Shown in pieces: positions 1 through 4,819 of a stretch of 6,908 bases of DNA (positions within the stretch are counted from its first letter, which is position 1; the number at the start of each line of letters is the position of its first letter). Made by a program: the position numbers and the translations under genes. Location of the stretch: NCBI GenBank assembly GCA_024641365.1, contig JAHEDF010000201.1, positions 1 to 6,908 on the forward strand, in the 5' to 3' direction. The stretch is from Planctomycetota bacterium (GTDB taxonomy: Bacteria; Planctomycetota; UBA11346). The notes beneath the pieces were generated by a model that was given only the letters and a program-made list of their open reading frames with translations, was not told the origin of the DNA and did not search any database.

Positions 1-278
1 CCCGGTTTATCTAACAATGGTCCGGCCGTCTCTTTAATTTCCGCATCCATTTCACTGGCCATAATATGGGCCAATGTCGTTTTACCCAATCCTGGTGGAC
101 CAGATAATAACACATGATCCAATTGCTCTTTGCGCTGCTTCGCTGCCGCTATCGCCAAACTTAAATTCCGTGTTACGCCGGTTTGCCCAGTAAATTCAGA
201 AAGTCGTCGCGGCCGTAATGCTCGATCTGTTTGATCATCACGTTGATCAAATGCTGGTGGTTGCGACATGTCACTCAT
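1..278 (-). CDS. ruvB: Holliday junction branch-migration helicase RuvB, N-terminal part (cut by window edge)
   Basis: RuvB is the AAA+ motor of the RuvABC complex. It forms hexameric rings on DNA and drives branch migration of Holliday junctions in the cytoplasm. The 92 residues present match the family N-terminus: an RALRPRRLSEFTGQ segment near residues 19-32, then LDHVLLSGPPGLGKTTLA with a Walker A motif (GPPGLGKT), then the EIKETAGPLLDKPG segment reaching the window edge. The ATG at 276-278 is chosen because it gives the usual short polar N-terminus before the RALRP motif. An in-frame ATG three codons later (267-269) is also possible. No clear Shine-Dalgarno is seen for either. It lies 37 bases after the stop of the upstream small membrane protein and is probably read through from it. 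ruvA and ruvC are not immediately upstream, so the ruv genes are split here, or ruvA follows outside the window. The family call is very secure; Walker B and the C-terminal domains are outside the window. Confidence 0.97.
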   Translation of the reverse strand, partial: MSDMSQPPAFDQRDDQTDRALRPRRLSEFTGQTGVTRNLSLAIAAAKQRKEQLDHVLLSGPPGLGKTTLAHIMASEMDAEIKETAGPLLDKP

Positions 279-315
279 ATGTGCACACACAATTCTACTG
301 TCATAGCAATGATAA

Positions 316-828
316 TTAAAACCATAATCCTACTATTAAGGATAAATTATTGGCGTTAATGCCTTCTACCTTACCGCGATAGGTGTATGCAAGTTCAGTA
401 AAAAGAGAGCCGTAACGTCCGCCTCCTAAATACAAACCGATCATGCCGCGACCACCTGGGAACCATCGTTCGCCATCATATCTGTTACCATTCTTATCAG
501 TCGCTTTAATTTTATTATAATAGCTACCAATACCAAATCCAAAATAGAGACTATCACTCAATAAAGCTCGTTCATTATAGGTCACACTCCAGGCATCGTA
601 TTTATTGCCATTTCCTGAGGCATGTGTCCATTCCAAATCAAGACTTGGCGCTCCAATTAATGCTGGTTGCGATTCACCCCAACCGAGGCCAACCGTCCAC
701 GGAAATTTACGCGTGAGCTCTCTCATTTCGTTTTCAAATAAGCTATAACCACCTGCCACATAAAATGGTGGGCGATCCGCTGCCGTCGCAATTGCAACGG
801 TGCTCAATAAGATCGCAATCACACGCAT
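316..828 (-). CDS. Putative small outer-membrane beta-barrel protein, function unknown
   Basis: I do not recognise a named family. The 170-residue product starts with a clear signal peptide (MRVIAILLSTVAIATAA, cleavage probably after residue 16 or 17). The rest is rich in glycine and aromatic residues with alternating polar and hydrophobic positions, for example SLYFGFGIGSYY and GSLFTELAYTYRG. It ends in LSLIVGLWF. A C-terminal Phe in an amphipathic last strand is the known recognition signal for the BAM outer-membrane assembly machinery, so a small barrel of about eight strands, like opacity/PagL-sized porins, is inferred. I see no PagL-like His-Ser-Asn catalytic cluster, so no enzyme activity is assigned. 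The start at 826-828 is chosen because it begins the signal peptide and has a good Shine-Dalgarno (GGGAG). A longer open frame upstream adds 52 residues that bury the signal peptide. It sits between an HI0933-type flavoprotein and ruvB on the same strand; neither suggests a shared role. Confidence 0.72.
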   Translation of the reverse strand: MRVIAILLSTVAIATAADRPPFYVAGGYSLFENEMRELTRKFPWTVGLGWGESQPALIGAPSLDLEWTHASGNGNKYDAWSVTYNERALLSDSLYFGFGIGSYYNKIKATDKNGNRYDGERWFPGGRGMIGLYLGGGRYGSLFTELAYTYRGKVEGINANNLSLIVGLWF

Positions 829-835
829 GTGAGTT

Positions 836-840
836 CTCCC
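836..840 (-). promoter_or_regulatory. Shine-Dalgarno for the small outer-membrane protein
   Basis: On the minus strand GGGAG lies 7 bases before the ATG at 826-828. It decides the start at the signal peptide rather than the longer open frame that begins near 984. Confidence 0.7.
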
Positions 841-857
841 GATGTCGCAGCACGGTA

Positions 858-905
858 GGGGCCACTCTCTAATCGCCAACCCCCTGGCTGTCGACGGAAA
901 GTGGC
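858..905 (-). repeat. Inverted repeat / possible nested hairpin upstream of the small outer-membrane protein gene
   Basis: GCCACT (861-866) and AGTGGC (900-905) are a perfect 6-base inverted pair enclosing a second short stem, GCCA (875-878) with TGGC (885-888), whose loop is C-rich on the plus strand. On the transcript this forms a possible two-level hairpin between the flavoprotein stop and the next gene's Shine-Dalgarno. No U-tract follows, so it is not an obvious intrinsic terminator. It could be an mRNA processing or stability element, or chance. Confidence 0.3.
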
Positions 906-920
906 TTGTAGATAGAGGCC

Positions 921-2150
921 TTAGCCATTGGCAGCTGCTAAGCATGCTGCCATTGCGTTGCCCGCCAACCAGCCCGTGGTCCATGCGTTTTGGAAATTAA
1001 ATCCACCAGTGATCGCATCGACATCAAGACACTCACCAGCAAGAAACAAACCAGCGTGCTGGCGACTCTCCATAGTACGCCAATTTATTTCATCACGAGC
1101 TAATCCACCCGCTGTTACAAATTCATCTTTGAAGGTGCTTTTTCCCGTCATGGTTAATGGGCATTCATTTAATTGACGTGCTAACGAAGCGACTTGATCC
1201 CTGGCCAATTGTGACCAAGTACCCGTTTCAGCAATGCCAGCTTGTTGCACCAATGCTTCCCACAATCTGCGTGGAATAACTGAGGGTGTTGTATTTTTTA
1301 TAAGTTTTCCCCCACTAGAAGCGCGCATATTGTCACACCATTCCTGTGCATTTTCACCATTGAGCCAATCAATTGTTATGCGTGTTTTATAATTAGCTGC
1401 AGCTAAAGCACGAGCACCCCAGGCGGATGCACGTAGTACCGCTGGTCCGCTAATGCCCCAATGCGTACATAAAAGTGGACCGTGTGTAATAATCTTTTCT
1501 TCGGTATCGAGTAATGTGACTGTTACCGATTCAACAGCTACACCAGCCAGGGTGCGAATCCACATTTCTTGGCAAGTACAGGTAAATAATGATGGCACCG
1601 GAGCCACCACGGTGTGACCTAAATGCTCACAAATTTTATGACCACTTTTATGTGAGCCTGTTGCTAATAATACCGTTGTAGCAGCTATCATATCGTTTTT
1701 AACTTCTATCCTCCACCCGTGGCTATCATTGCGACGCACTGCTCGTACCGGTTGGTGCAATTGAATTTTTACACCGGCATCATGTGCAGATTCCGTTAAA
1801 CAATCTATTATCGTTTGCGATTGATCGGTTTCCGGAAACATGCGCCCGTCCGCTTCCGTTTTCAATGTCACACCGCGATAAGAAAACCACTCAATAACTT
1901 GTTCAGGACCAAATCGGGAAAATGGACCAAGTAATTCTTGAGAGCCACGTGGATAATGCGTTACTAATTTTTTAGGAATCAAGCAGTCATGCGTTACGTT
2001 ACACCGACCACCACCAGAAATTCGTACTTTTGCCAGTGTTTGTCCGGTTGCCTCCAATATAATAACCTCGTGCCCTGGGCTTGCCTCCGCACAGGTGATG
2101 GCGGCAAAAAATCCTGCCGCTCCACCACCGACAATGACTGCTGTACCCAT
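921..2150 (-). CDS. HI0933-family FAD-dependent flavoprotein (NAD(P)/FAD oxidoreductase-like)
   Basis: The product is a 409-residue flavoprotein of the HI0933 family (often called 'aminoacetone oxidase family' or YhiN-like), a widely conserved cytoplasmic group whose physiological substrate is not settled. The FAD-binding Rossmann motif VIVGGGAAG lies at residues 5-13, with the ribose-contacting acid E33 at the end of the second strand. The family signature ISGGGRCNVTH lies at residues 44-54. The C-terminal FAD-contact segment from about residue 366 carries LFLAGECLDVDAITGGFNFQ, followed by AWTTG. Length is normal for the family and the frame is intact. The start is placed at ATG 2148-2150, eight residues or fewer before the Rossmann strand. 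A TTG seven codons upstream is open but has no better ribosome site. The gene follows a terminator and a consensus -10 hexamer, so it probably has its own promoter. It is followed after 92 bases by the small outer-membrane protein gene. The substrate cannot be told from this sequence. Confidence 0.93.
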   Translation of the reverse strand: MGTAVIVGGGAAGFFAAITCAEASPGHEVIILEATGQTLAKVRISGGGRCNVTHDCLIPKKLVTHYPRGSQELLGPFSRFGPEQVIEWFSYRGVTLKTEADGRMFPETDQSQTIIDCLTESAHDAGVKIQLHQPVRAVRRNDSHGWRIEVKNDMIAATTVLLATGSHKSGHKICEHLGHTVVAPVPSLFTCTCQEMWIRTLAGVAVESVTVTLLDTEEKIITHGPLLCTHWGISGPAVLRASAWGARALAAANYKTRITIDWLNGENAQEWCDNMRASSGGKLIKNTTPSVIPRRLWEALVQQAGIAETGTWSQLARDQVASLARQLNECPLTMTGKSTFKDEFVTAGGLARDEINWRTMESRQHAGLFLAGECLDVDAITGGFNFQNAWTTGWLAGNAMAACLAAANG

Positions 2151-2189
2151 AATCTTAGCGTGTGACTGCAACGCCTGTGCACAACTAGT

Positions 2190-2195
2190 ATTATA
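2190..2195 (-). promoter_or_regulatory. Candidate -10 element for the flavoprotein gene
   Basis: On the minus strand this is a perfect TATAAT, about 40 bases before the flavoprotein ATG. It overlaps the end of the U-tract of the preceding terminator. No good -35 hexamer is seen 16-18 bases upstream, where the terminator stem lies. The promoter call is therefore tentative. Confidence 0.4.
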
Positions 2196-2226
2196 AAAAC
2201 GATCAGCGATAATCAGCTGGTCGTTT
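2193..2226 (-). terminator. Rho-independent terminator after the zinc-ribbon/coiled-coil gene
   Basis: The two arms are 2197-2207 and 2216-2226 around an 8-base loop. They make an 11-base stem with one imperfect pair: C-A on the minus-strand RNA, G-U on the plus-strand RNA. On the minus strand the stem runs directly into TTTTTAT. It begins 9 bases after the stop codon of the upstream gene (2235-2237), the expected place for its terminator. Confidence 0.72.
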
Positions 2227-2234
2227 GCAGACCT

Positions 2235-3431
2235 TTATTTTTTCTTATTTTCTTCGATTAGCGCTTTCAGCTGCGCACTTAACTCTTTACGTAATTTTAG
2301 CTCTTCTTCATATTTTTTACGTAAATCGGTGCTAATGCGATAATCTTCTTCACGAGCAGCTTCGAGTGATTTAAGTTTTGCAAATATGGCATCATGGTCG
2401 GCCTCTGCTTTTTTACGCTTCGTATATTCATCCTGCTTCTCATCTTCTAACGATTTGATTTTTTCATTTAATTCTTTAGCGCGCAATTCACTGGCAGCTA
2501 AGGCCGCCTTGGCTTCCTCCTCAGATTTTTTTGATTTTGCTAAATTGTTTTCTGATTCAGATAATTTCCATTCAGCATCTTTGCGTGCTTTGTTTTCTGT
2601 CTCCGCTTTATCTTGATTATCCTTAGCTAATTGCCCATTCTTTTCTGCCAAAGAAGAAGCCGAACTCCACCCGGTAATCAATACAATTACTATGATAAGG
2701 AGCGCTAAACCACCGCCTCCCAGCGCTAAGGCTTTCGGCTGCTTCGCTTTTTCTGCCCATACTGGTAATGGTTTTGCCGGTTTGGGTGGTTCTTCTTCCA
2801 TGTCTTCCTCGGGAGGTGGCATGGTTGGCATTGCCATGCGAGAACTACGACGCTTCACCACACCAGAAGGCTTATCAGATGGGCGCGGTTTGGGGGCTTG
2901 TGCCTTTGGCGGCTCATCAAATGACAGCTGTTCGTCTTCAGGGTCAGCTGACAATGTCGATGCATTTGACACGGCTTGCTTTGCTGCTGAATGAGAATCG
3001 TCAGCAAAGCTCAGATCATCATTGTTTCTTGCTCCCGCCGCGGGACTTTCTGCCAGCGGCGGTTGATTTTTTCCCGCGGGGGGCCCTCCCGCCGGTTCAA
3101 GGGGCGGTATCAGTTGCGGCGAATTACATTTGGGACATGAGATTGCTTTTCCGGCGTACGTTGCTGCTAGTTTGGCCTGAAAAGAGCACGAATTACAGGT
3201 GAAAATCAGGCGGCCACTATCATCGGGTTTACTGAAGCGATCAGTTCCCTGTGCGGTTGAAACCCGATTATATCGAACCGTATCACCTGTTGGATCACTG
3301 CCGTCGGCGGTAGCGATCTGCATTTGCTGACAACCTGGGCATAGGATTACTTTGTCTTGGTAATTAGATGGGATACGTGCGCGATAACCGCACCCTCCAC
3401 AAATAAAACGAATAGAATCAGTTGAGGTCAT
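2235..3431 (-). CDS. Membrane-anchored protein with two zinc ribbons and a C-terminal coiled coil, function unknown
   Basis: I do not recognise a named gene. The 398-residue product has four parts. (1) Two zinc ribbons of identical spacing, CX2C-X16-CX2C: C11/C14/C31/C34 and C79/C82/C99/C102. The second reads FTCNSCSFQAKLAATYAGKA then CPKC, close to ribbons I associate with planctomycete proteins. (2) A Pro/acidic/basic low-complexity linker, about residues 107-233, with an LSFD-like motif twice (DDLSFADD 138-145, EQLSFDE 167-173) and a basic KRRSSR patch at 193-198. (3) One membrane helix at about 234-254 (LALLIIVIVLITGW). (4) A Lys/Glu-rich heptad-like coiled coil at about 258-398. There is no signal peptide, so the ribbons and linker are inferred to be cytoplasmic, with the coiled coil across the membrane. 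The ATG at 3429-3431 has a strong ribosome site (GAGAGGG, 7 bases away). A terminator follows the stop. It is divergent from the 130-residue acidic protein gene. A scaffold or envelope-organising role is a guess. Confidence 0.85.
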   Translation of the reverse strand: MTSTDSIRFICGGCGYRARIPSNYQDKVILCPGCQQMQIATADGSDPTGDTVRYNRVSTAQGTDRFSKPDDSGRLIFTCNSCSFQAKLAATYAGKAISCPKCNSPQLIPPLEPAGGPPAGKNQPPLAESPAAGARNNDDLSFADDSHSAAKQAVSNASTLSADPEDEQLSFDEPPKAQAPKPRPSDKPSGVVKRRSSRMAMPTMPPPEEDMEEEPPKPAKPLPVWAEKAKQPKALALGGGGLALLIIVIVLITGWSSASSLAEKNGQLAKDNQDKAETENKARKDAEWKLSESENNLAKSKKSEEEAKAALAASELRAKELNEKIKSLEDEKQDEYTKRKKAEADHDAIFAKLKSLEAAREEDYRISTDLRKKYEEELKLRKELSAQLKALIEENKKK

Positions 3432-3438
3432 AAAGTTA

Positions 3439-3445
3439 CCCTCTC
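3439..3445 (-). promoter_or_regulatory. Shine-Dalgarno of the zinc-ribbon/coiled-coil gene
   Basis: The minus strand reads GAGAGGG seven bases before the ATG. It is one of the best ribosome sites in the window and confirms the start directly ahead of the first zinc ribbon. Confidence 0.75.
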
Positions 3446-3675
3446 ATGTAAAAATGCCGTCGCTTTATGCGCTATAAAATCATTGAAAACAGGTCGTTTT
3501 TTCATCACAGCAAGGGAGCGACTGCTACACAACTCACCAGGTAGAGCCGCTATTCTAACCTAATGACAAACATAACGTACTTAAACATTTGCATCAAAAA
3601 CAGATCACCTCAGCGCCAGCTAACCTAAAAGGTGAGTGCTGGTGACTAGCATAAATGCTCAGCAAGGAACCAAGT

Positions 3676-3707
3676 TTGACAGTTGCTTGTCATTCGGACA
3701 CTAGGAC
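3676..3707 (+). promoter_or_regulatory. Candidate sigma-70-type promoter for the 130-residue acidic protein
   Basis: TTGACA at 3676-3681 is a perfect -35 consensus, 66 bases before the GTG start. The best -10 is poor: TAGGAC at 3702-3707 with a long 20-base spacer, or CACTAG-like hexamers at 17-18 bases. It may be activator-dependent, or the hexamer may be coincidental. Confidence 0.35.
3677..3692. repeat. Short palindrome overlapping the -35 hexamer (possible operator)
   Basis: TGACA (3677-3681) and TGTCA (3688-3692) form a perfect inverted repeat around a 6-base centre. It overlaps the candidate -35, a usual place for a repressor or activator site. Half-sites are only 5 bases, so chance is possible. 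Confidence 0.3.
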
Positions 3708-3715
3708 AGCGAAAA

Positions 3716-3732
3716 AGTGGCATGGGGCCACT
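3716..3732 (+). repeat. Perfect inverted repeat just upstream of the Shine-Dalgarno of the 130-residue protein gene
   Basis: AGTGGC and GCCACT pair perfectly around a 5-base loop (ATGGG). The 3' arm ends two bases before AGGA, so an RNA hairpin here would sit against the ribosome site and could affect translation. It may also be a DNA-protein site. The same GGGGCCACT/AGTGGC words occur at 858-905. Confidence 0.4.
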
Positions 3733-3734
3733 GC

Positions 3735-3738
3735 AGGA
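3735..3738 (+). promoter_or_regulatory. Shine-Dalgarno deciding the GTG start at 3747
   Basis: AGGA lies 8 bases before GTG 3747-3749. The in-frame GTG at 3717 lies inside the inverted repeat and has no comparable site. Confidence 0.55.
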
Positions 3739-3746
3739 CCGTCAAC

Positions 3747-4139
3747 GTGAGCGCTAAGAGAAAAACTCCTAATCGCGAGGTCTTCGAGGGTTCAGACATT
3801 CTTGGATTGCGTCTACGCGCAGCTAAAAAACCAGCCGTTATTCCTTTTTTAGAAATTCCCCCCGAAGAAATTGATATTGAACCAATAACTTTAGATCCGG
3901 TCGATTTAACTGAAGCAGAGCCAATTAGCATTTCTCCCCTTACGGTACCAATGGAAGATATCTTACCGTACGAAGATGATGACGAGGAAGAATACAGCGA
4001 ACCTCCCAAACCCGTTCAAACACCAACACCTGAAAAAACTCCGTCAAAAGTCACTCCCAAACCAACAGCACCAGGAAATTTATCGTTATTTGGGGTCGGC
4101 GAGATTGAAACTAAAGGTAAATCGCGTCGACGTTCGTGA
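3747..4139 (+). CDS. Acidic, proline-rich, probably disordered 130-residue protein of unknown function
   Basis: I do not recognise this protein. It has no signal peptide or membrane segment. The N-terminus is basic (MSAKRKTPNR), followed by a short hydrophobic/basic stretch DILGLRLRAAKKP (residues 17-29). Residues 32-74 alternate Pro, acidic and branched-chain residues, with recurring EPI and I-x-I/L-x-P units such as IDIEPITLDPVDL. An acid run YEDDDEEEY (75-83) and a Pro/Thr/Lys stretch (86-109) come next. A compact NLSLFGVGEIE segment (111-121) and a basic KSRRRS end finish it. This looks like an intrinsically disordered adaptor with short binding motifs at both ends. The opposite strand is also open over much of the gene, but its product (Ser-rich runs) is a reverse reading of these acidic codons. 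It is divergent from the zinc-ribbon/coiled-coil gene, whose linker is similarly Pro-rich and charged; partnership is only a guess. That it is coding rests on the open frame, the ribosome site and the flanking terminator. Confidence 0.7.
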   Translation: MSAKRKTPNREVFEGSDILGLRLRAAKKPAVIPFLEIPPEEIDIEPITLDPVDLTEAEPISISPLTVPMEDILPYEDDDEEEYSEPPKPVQTPTPEKTPSKVTPKPTAPGNLSLFGVGEIETKGKSRRRS

Positions 4140-4261
4140 AATTATTTATAAACACAATATCAATTTAATTAACCTATAAATATTATTTTAATGTTTCGCT
4201 TACGCGTAAACGTTTATAACTGTTAGAACAAAAACCTCAAAGAATACAAATGAGCATAAAA

Positions 4262-4297
4262 TTAAAAAACCCTGCGAGGATTCGCAGGGTTTTTTAA
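4262..4297. terminator. Strong bidirectional rho-independent terminator between convergent genes
   Basis: The arms 4262-4277 and 4282-4297 form a perfect 16-base stem with GC-rich core CCCTGCGA/TCGCAGGG and a 4-base loop (GGAT), flanked by A6 and T6. Read either way it gives a stem plus U-tract. It can therefore end both the 130-residue protein gene (plus strand, stop 4137-4139) and the rhodanese gene (minus strand, stop 4328-4330). Confidence 0.95.
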
Positions 4298-4327
4298 ATA
4301 ATCAATAACAAGTGATTTATTGTTCTG

Positions 4328-4711
4328 TTATTGTTCTAAAGAGGCGCCTTCTTTTTTCCAGCCGCTGAGGCCGCCCGTGTAGTGCTTCACATTGGTATAG
4401 CCTAATTTTGCTACAGCTTTTGCTGCGCTCTTCCAAGCATTGCATTGTGGGCTACCACAGTAAGCGACTACTAATGCATCTTTTTCTGCTGGTAATTTTG
4501 ATGCGATATCCGCTTTCGATGCTTGGAAATCGATAGCGCCAGGAATACGTCCACTTTTGTATGATTGCGAGCCATTGACATCGATGACAACAACAGCTTT
4601 CGCTTCTATGGCTTTGGTTAATTCTGCGTGCGAAATGTCAGCAAATTCGCTGTCAGCAGCGAAAGCAACACCACTCATGGCGAATAAGAGGGCGAATAAA
4701 GCAGTCTTCAT
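4328..4711 (-). CDS. Secreted (periplasmic) single-domain rhodanese-like protein
   Basis: This is a 127-residue rhodanese-fold protein, inferred to act on sulfur or redox cysteine chemistry in the periplasm. A signal peptide (MKTALFALLFAMSGVAFA, cleavage near residue 18-19) precedes one rhodanese domain. The CH2A-like segment is VVVIDVNGSQSYKSGRIPGA (residues 40-59), where the usual DVR...E/GHIPGA reads DVN...GRIPGA. The active-site loop is YCGSPQC with C85 as the expected persulfide cysteine and a second cysteine, C90, at the end of the loop. The C-terminal motif is HYTGGLSGWKKEG (110-122), typical of the family. The ATG at 4709-4711 is chosen for the signal peptide and its AAGGA ribosome site seven bases upstream. 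A longer open frame to about 4810 adds 33 unlikely residues. It follows cdaR in the same direction after 108 bases, so it may be a separate transcript, and it ends at the strong terminator. The donor and acceptor are unknown. Confidence 0.92.
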   Translation of the reverse strand: MKTALFALLFAMSGVAFAADSEFADISHAELTKAIEAKAVVVIDVNGSQSYKSGRIPGAIDFQASKADIASKLPAEKDALVVAYCGSPQCNAWKSAAKAVAKLGYTNVKHYTGGLSGWKKEGASLEQ

Positions 4712-4718
4712 GTGATTT

Positions 4719-4723
4719 TCCTT
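4719..4723 (-). promoter_or_regulatory. Shine-Dalgarno of the rhodanese gene
   Basis: AAGGA on the minus strand is seven bases before the ATG at 4709-4711. It supports the start at the signal peptide over the longer open frame. Confidence 0.7.
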
Positions 4724-4819
4724 GTGATGGGGTTTGAAGCTGGAGGTCTCATAAGTGAGATCTGTTCCAGGAAGAGTGGGGAAGATAGTAGTCACACCAC
4801 CCCTAGGCATGCAACCCCC

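Larger units (their letters stand above)
3432..3746. other. Divergent intergenic region holding the promoters of both flanking genes
   Basis: This 315-base gene-free stretch separates two divergent starts, so it should hold at least one promoter in each direction. Towards the plus-strand gene there is a perfect TTGACA and two inverted repeats, listed separately. Towards the minus-strand gene only an AT-rich TTTTATAG-like segment near 3471-3480 resembles a -10, without a convincing -35. TCACCT (3605-3610) and AGGTGA (3630-3635) form a further 6-base inverted pair. AGCAT-aa-ATGCT at 3648-3659 is a small palindrome. I see no RNA gene or riboswitch that I can name. Confidence 0.6.

Noticed and set aside
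829..984. Longer N-terminus for the small outer-membrane protein
   Set aside because: It would place 52 polar residues before a clean signal peptide and overlap the flavoprotein gene; the Shine-Dalgarno at 836-840 supports the shorter form.
928..1176. Open frame on the plus strand opposite the end of the flavoprotein gene
   Set aside because: It lies wholly inside the conserved C-terminal FAD region of the real gene and its product has no recognisable motif.
2386..3202. Several open frames on the plus strand opposite the zinc-ribbon/coiled-coil gene, the longest about 144 codons
   Set aside because: They are mirror readings of Lys/Glu- and Pro-rich codons (Ser/Phe/Leu-rich products), lack ribosome sites, and the minus-strand gene has clear domains.
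3535..3648. Distant inverted pair TCACCAG / CTGGTGA in the divergent region
   Set aside because: Seven-base match about 100 bases apart in a 315-base region is expected by chance.
3718..3734. Sigma-54-type promoter (TGGCAT...CTGC) upstream of the 130-residue protein gene
   Set aside because: The GG-to-GC distance is two bases too long for a -24/-12 promoter.
3701..4009. Minus-strand open frame of 102 codons opposite the 130-residue protein gene
   Set aside because: Ser-rich runs arise from the acidic GAT/GAA codons read backwards; no ribosome site; it would run into the divergent promoter region. Not fully excluded, since the plus-strand gene is itself an orphan.
4745..4765. Small hairpin TCTCA-TAAG-TGAGA between cdaR and the rhodanese gene
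   Set aside because: Only five base pairs, no U-tract, and no second copy; too weak to call a terminator or operator.
4712..4810. 33-residue N-terminal extension of the rhodanese
   Set aside because: It would bury the signal peptide; a good AAGGA site precedes the internal ATG.
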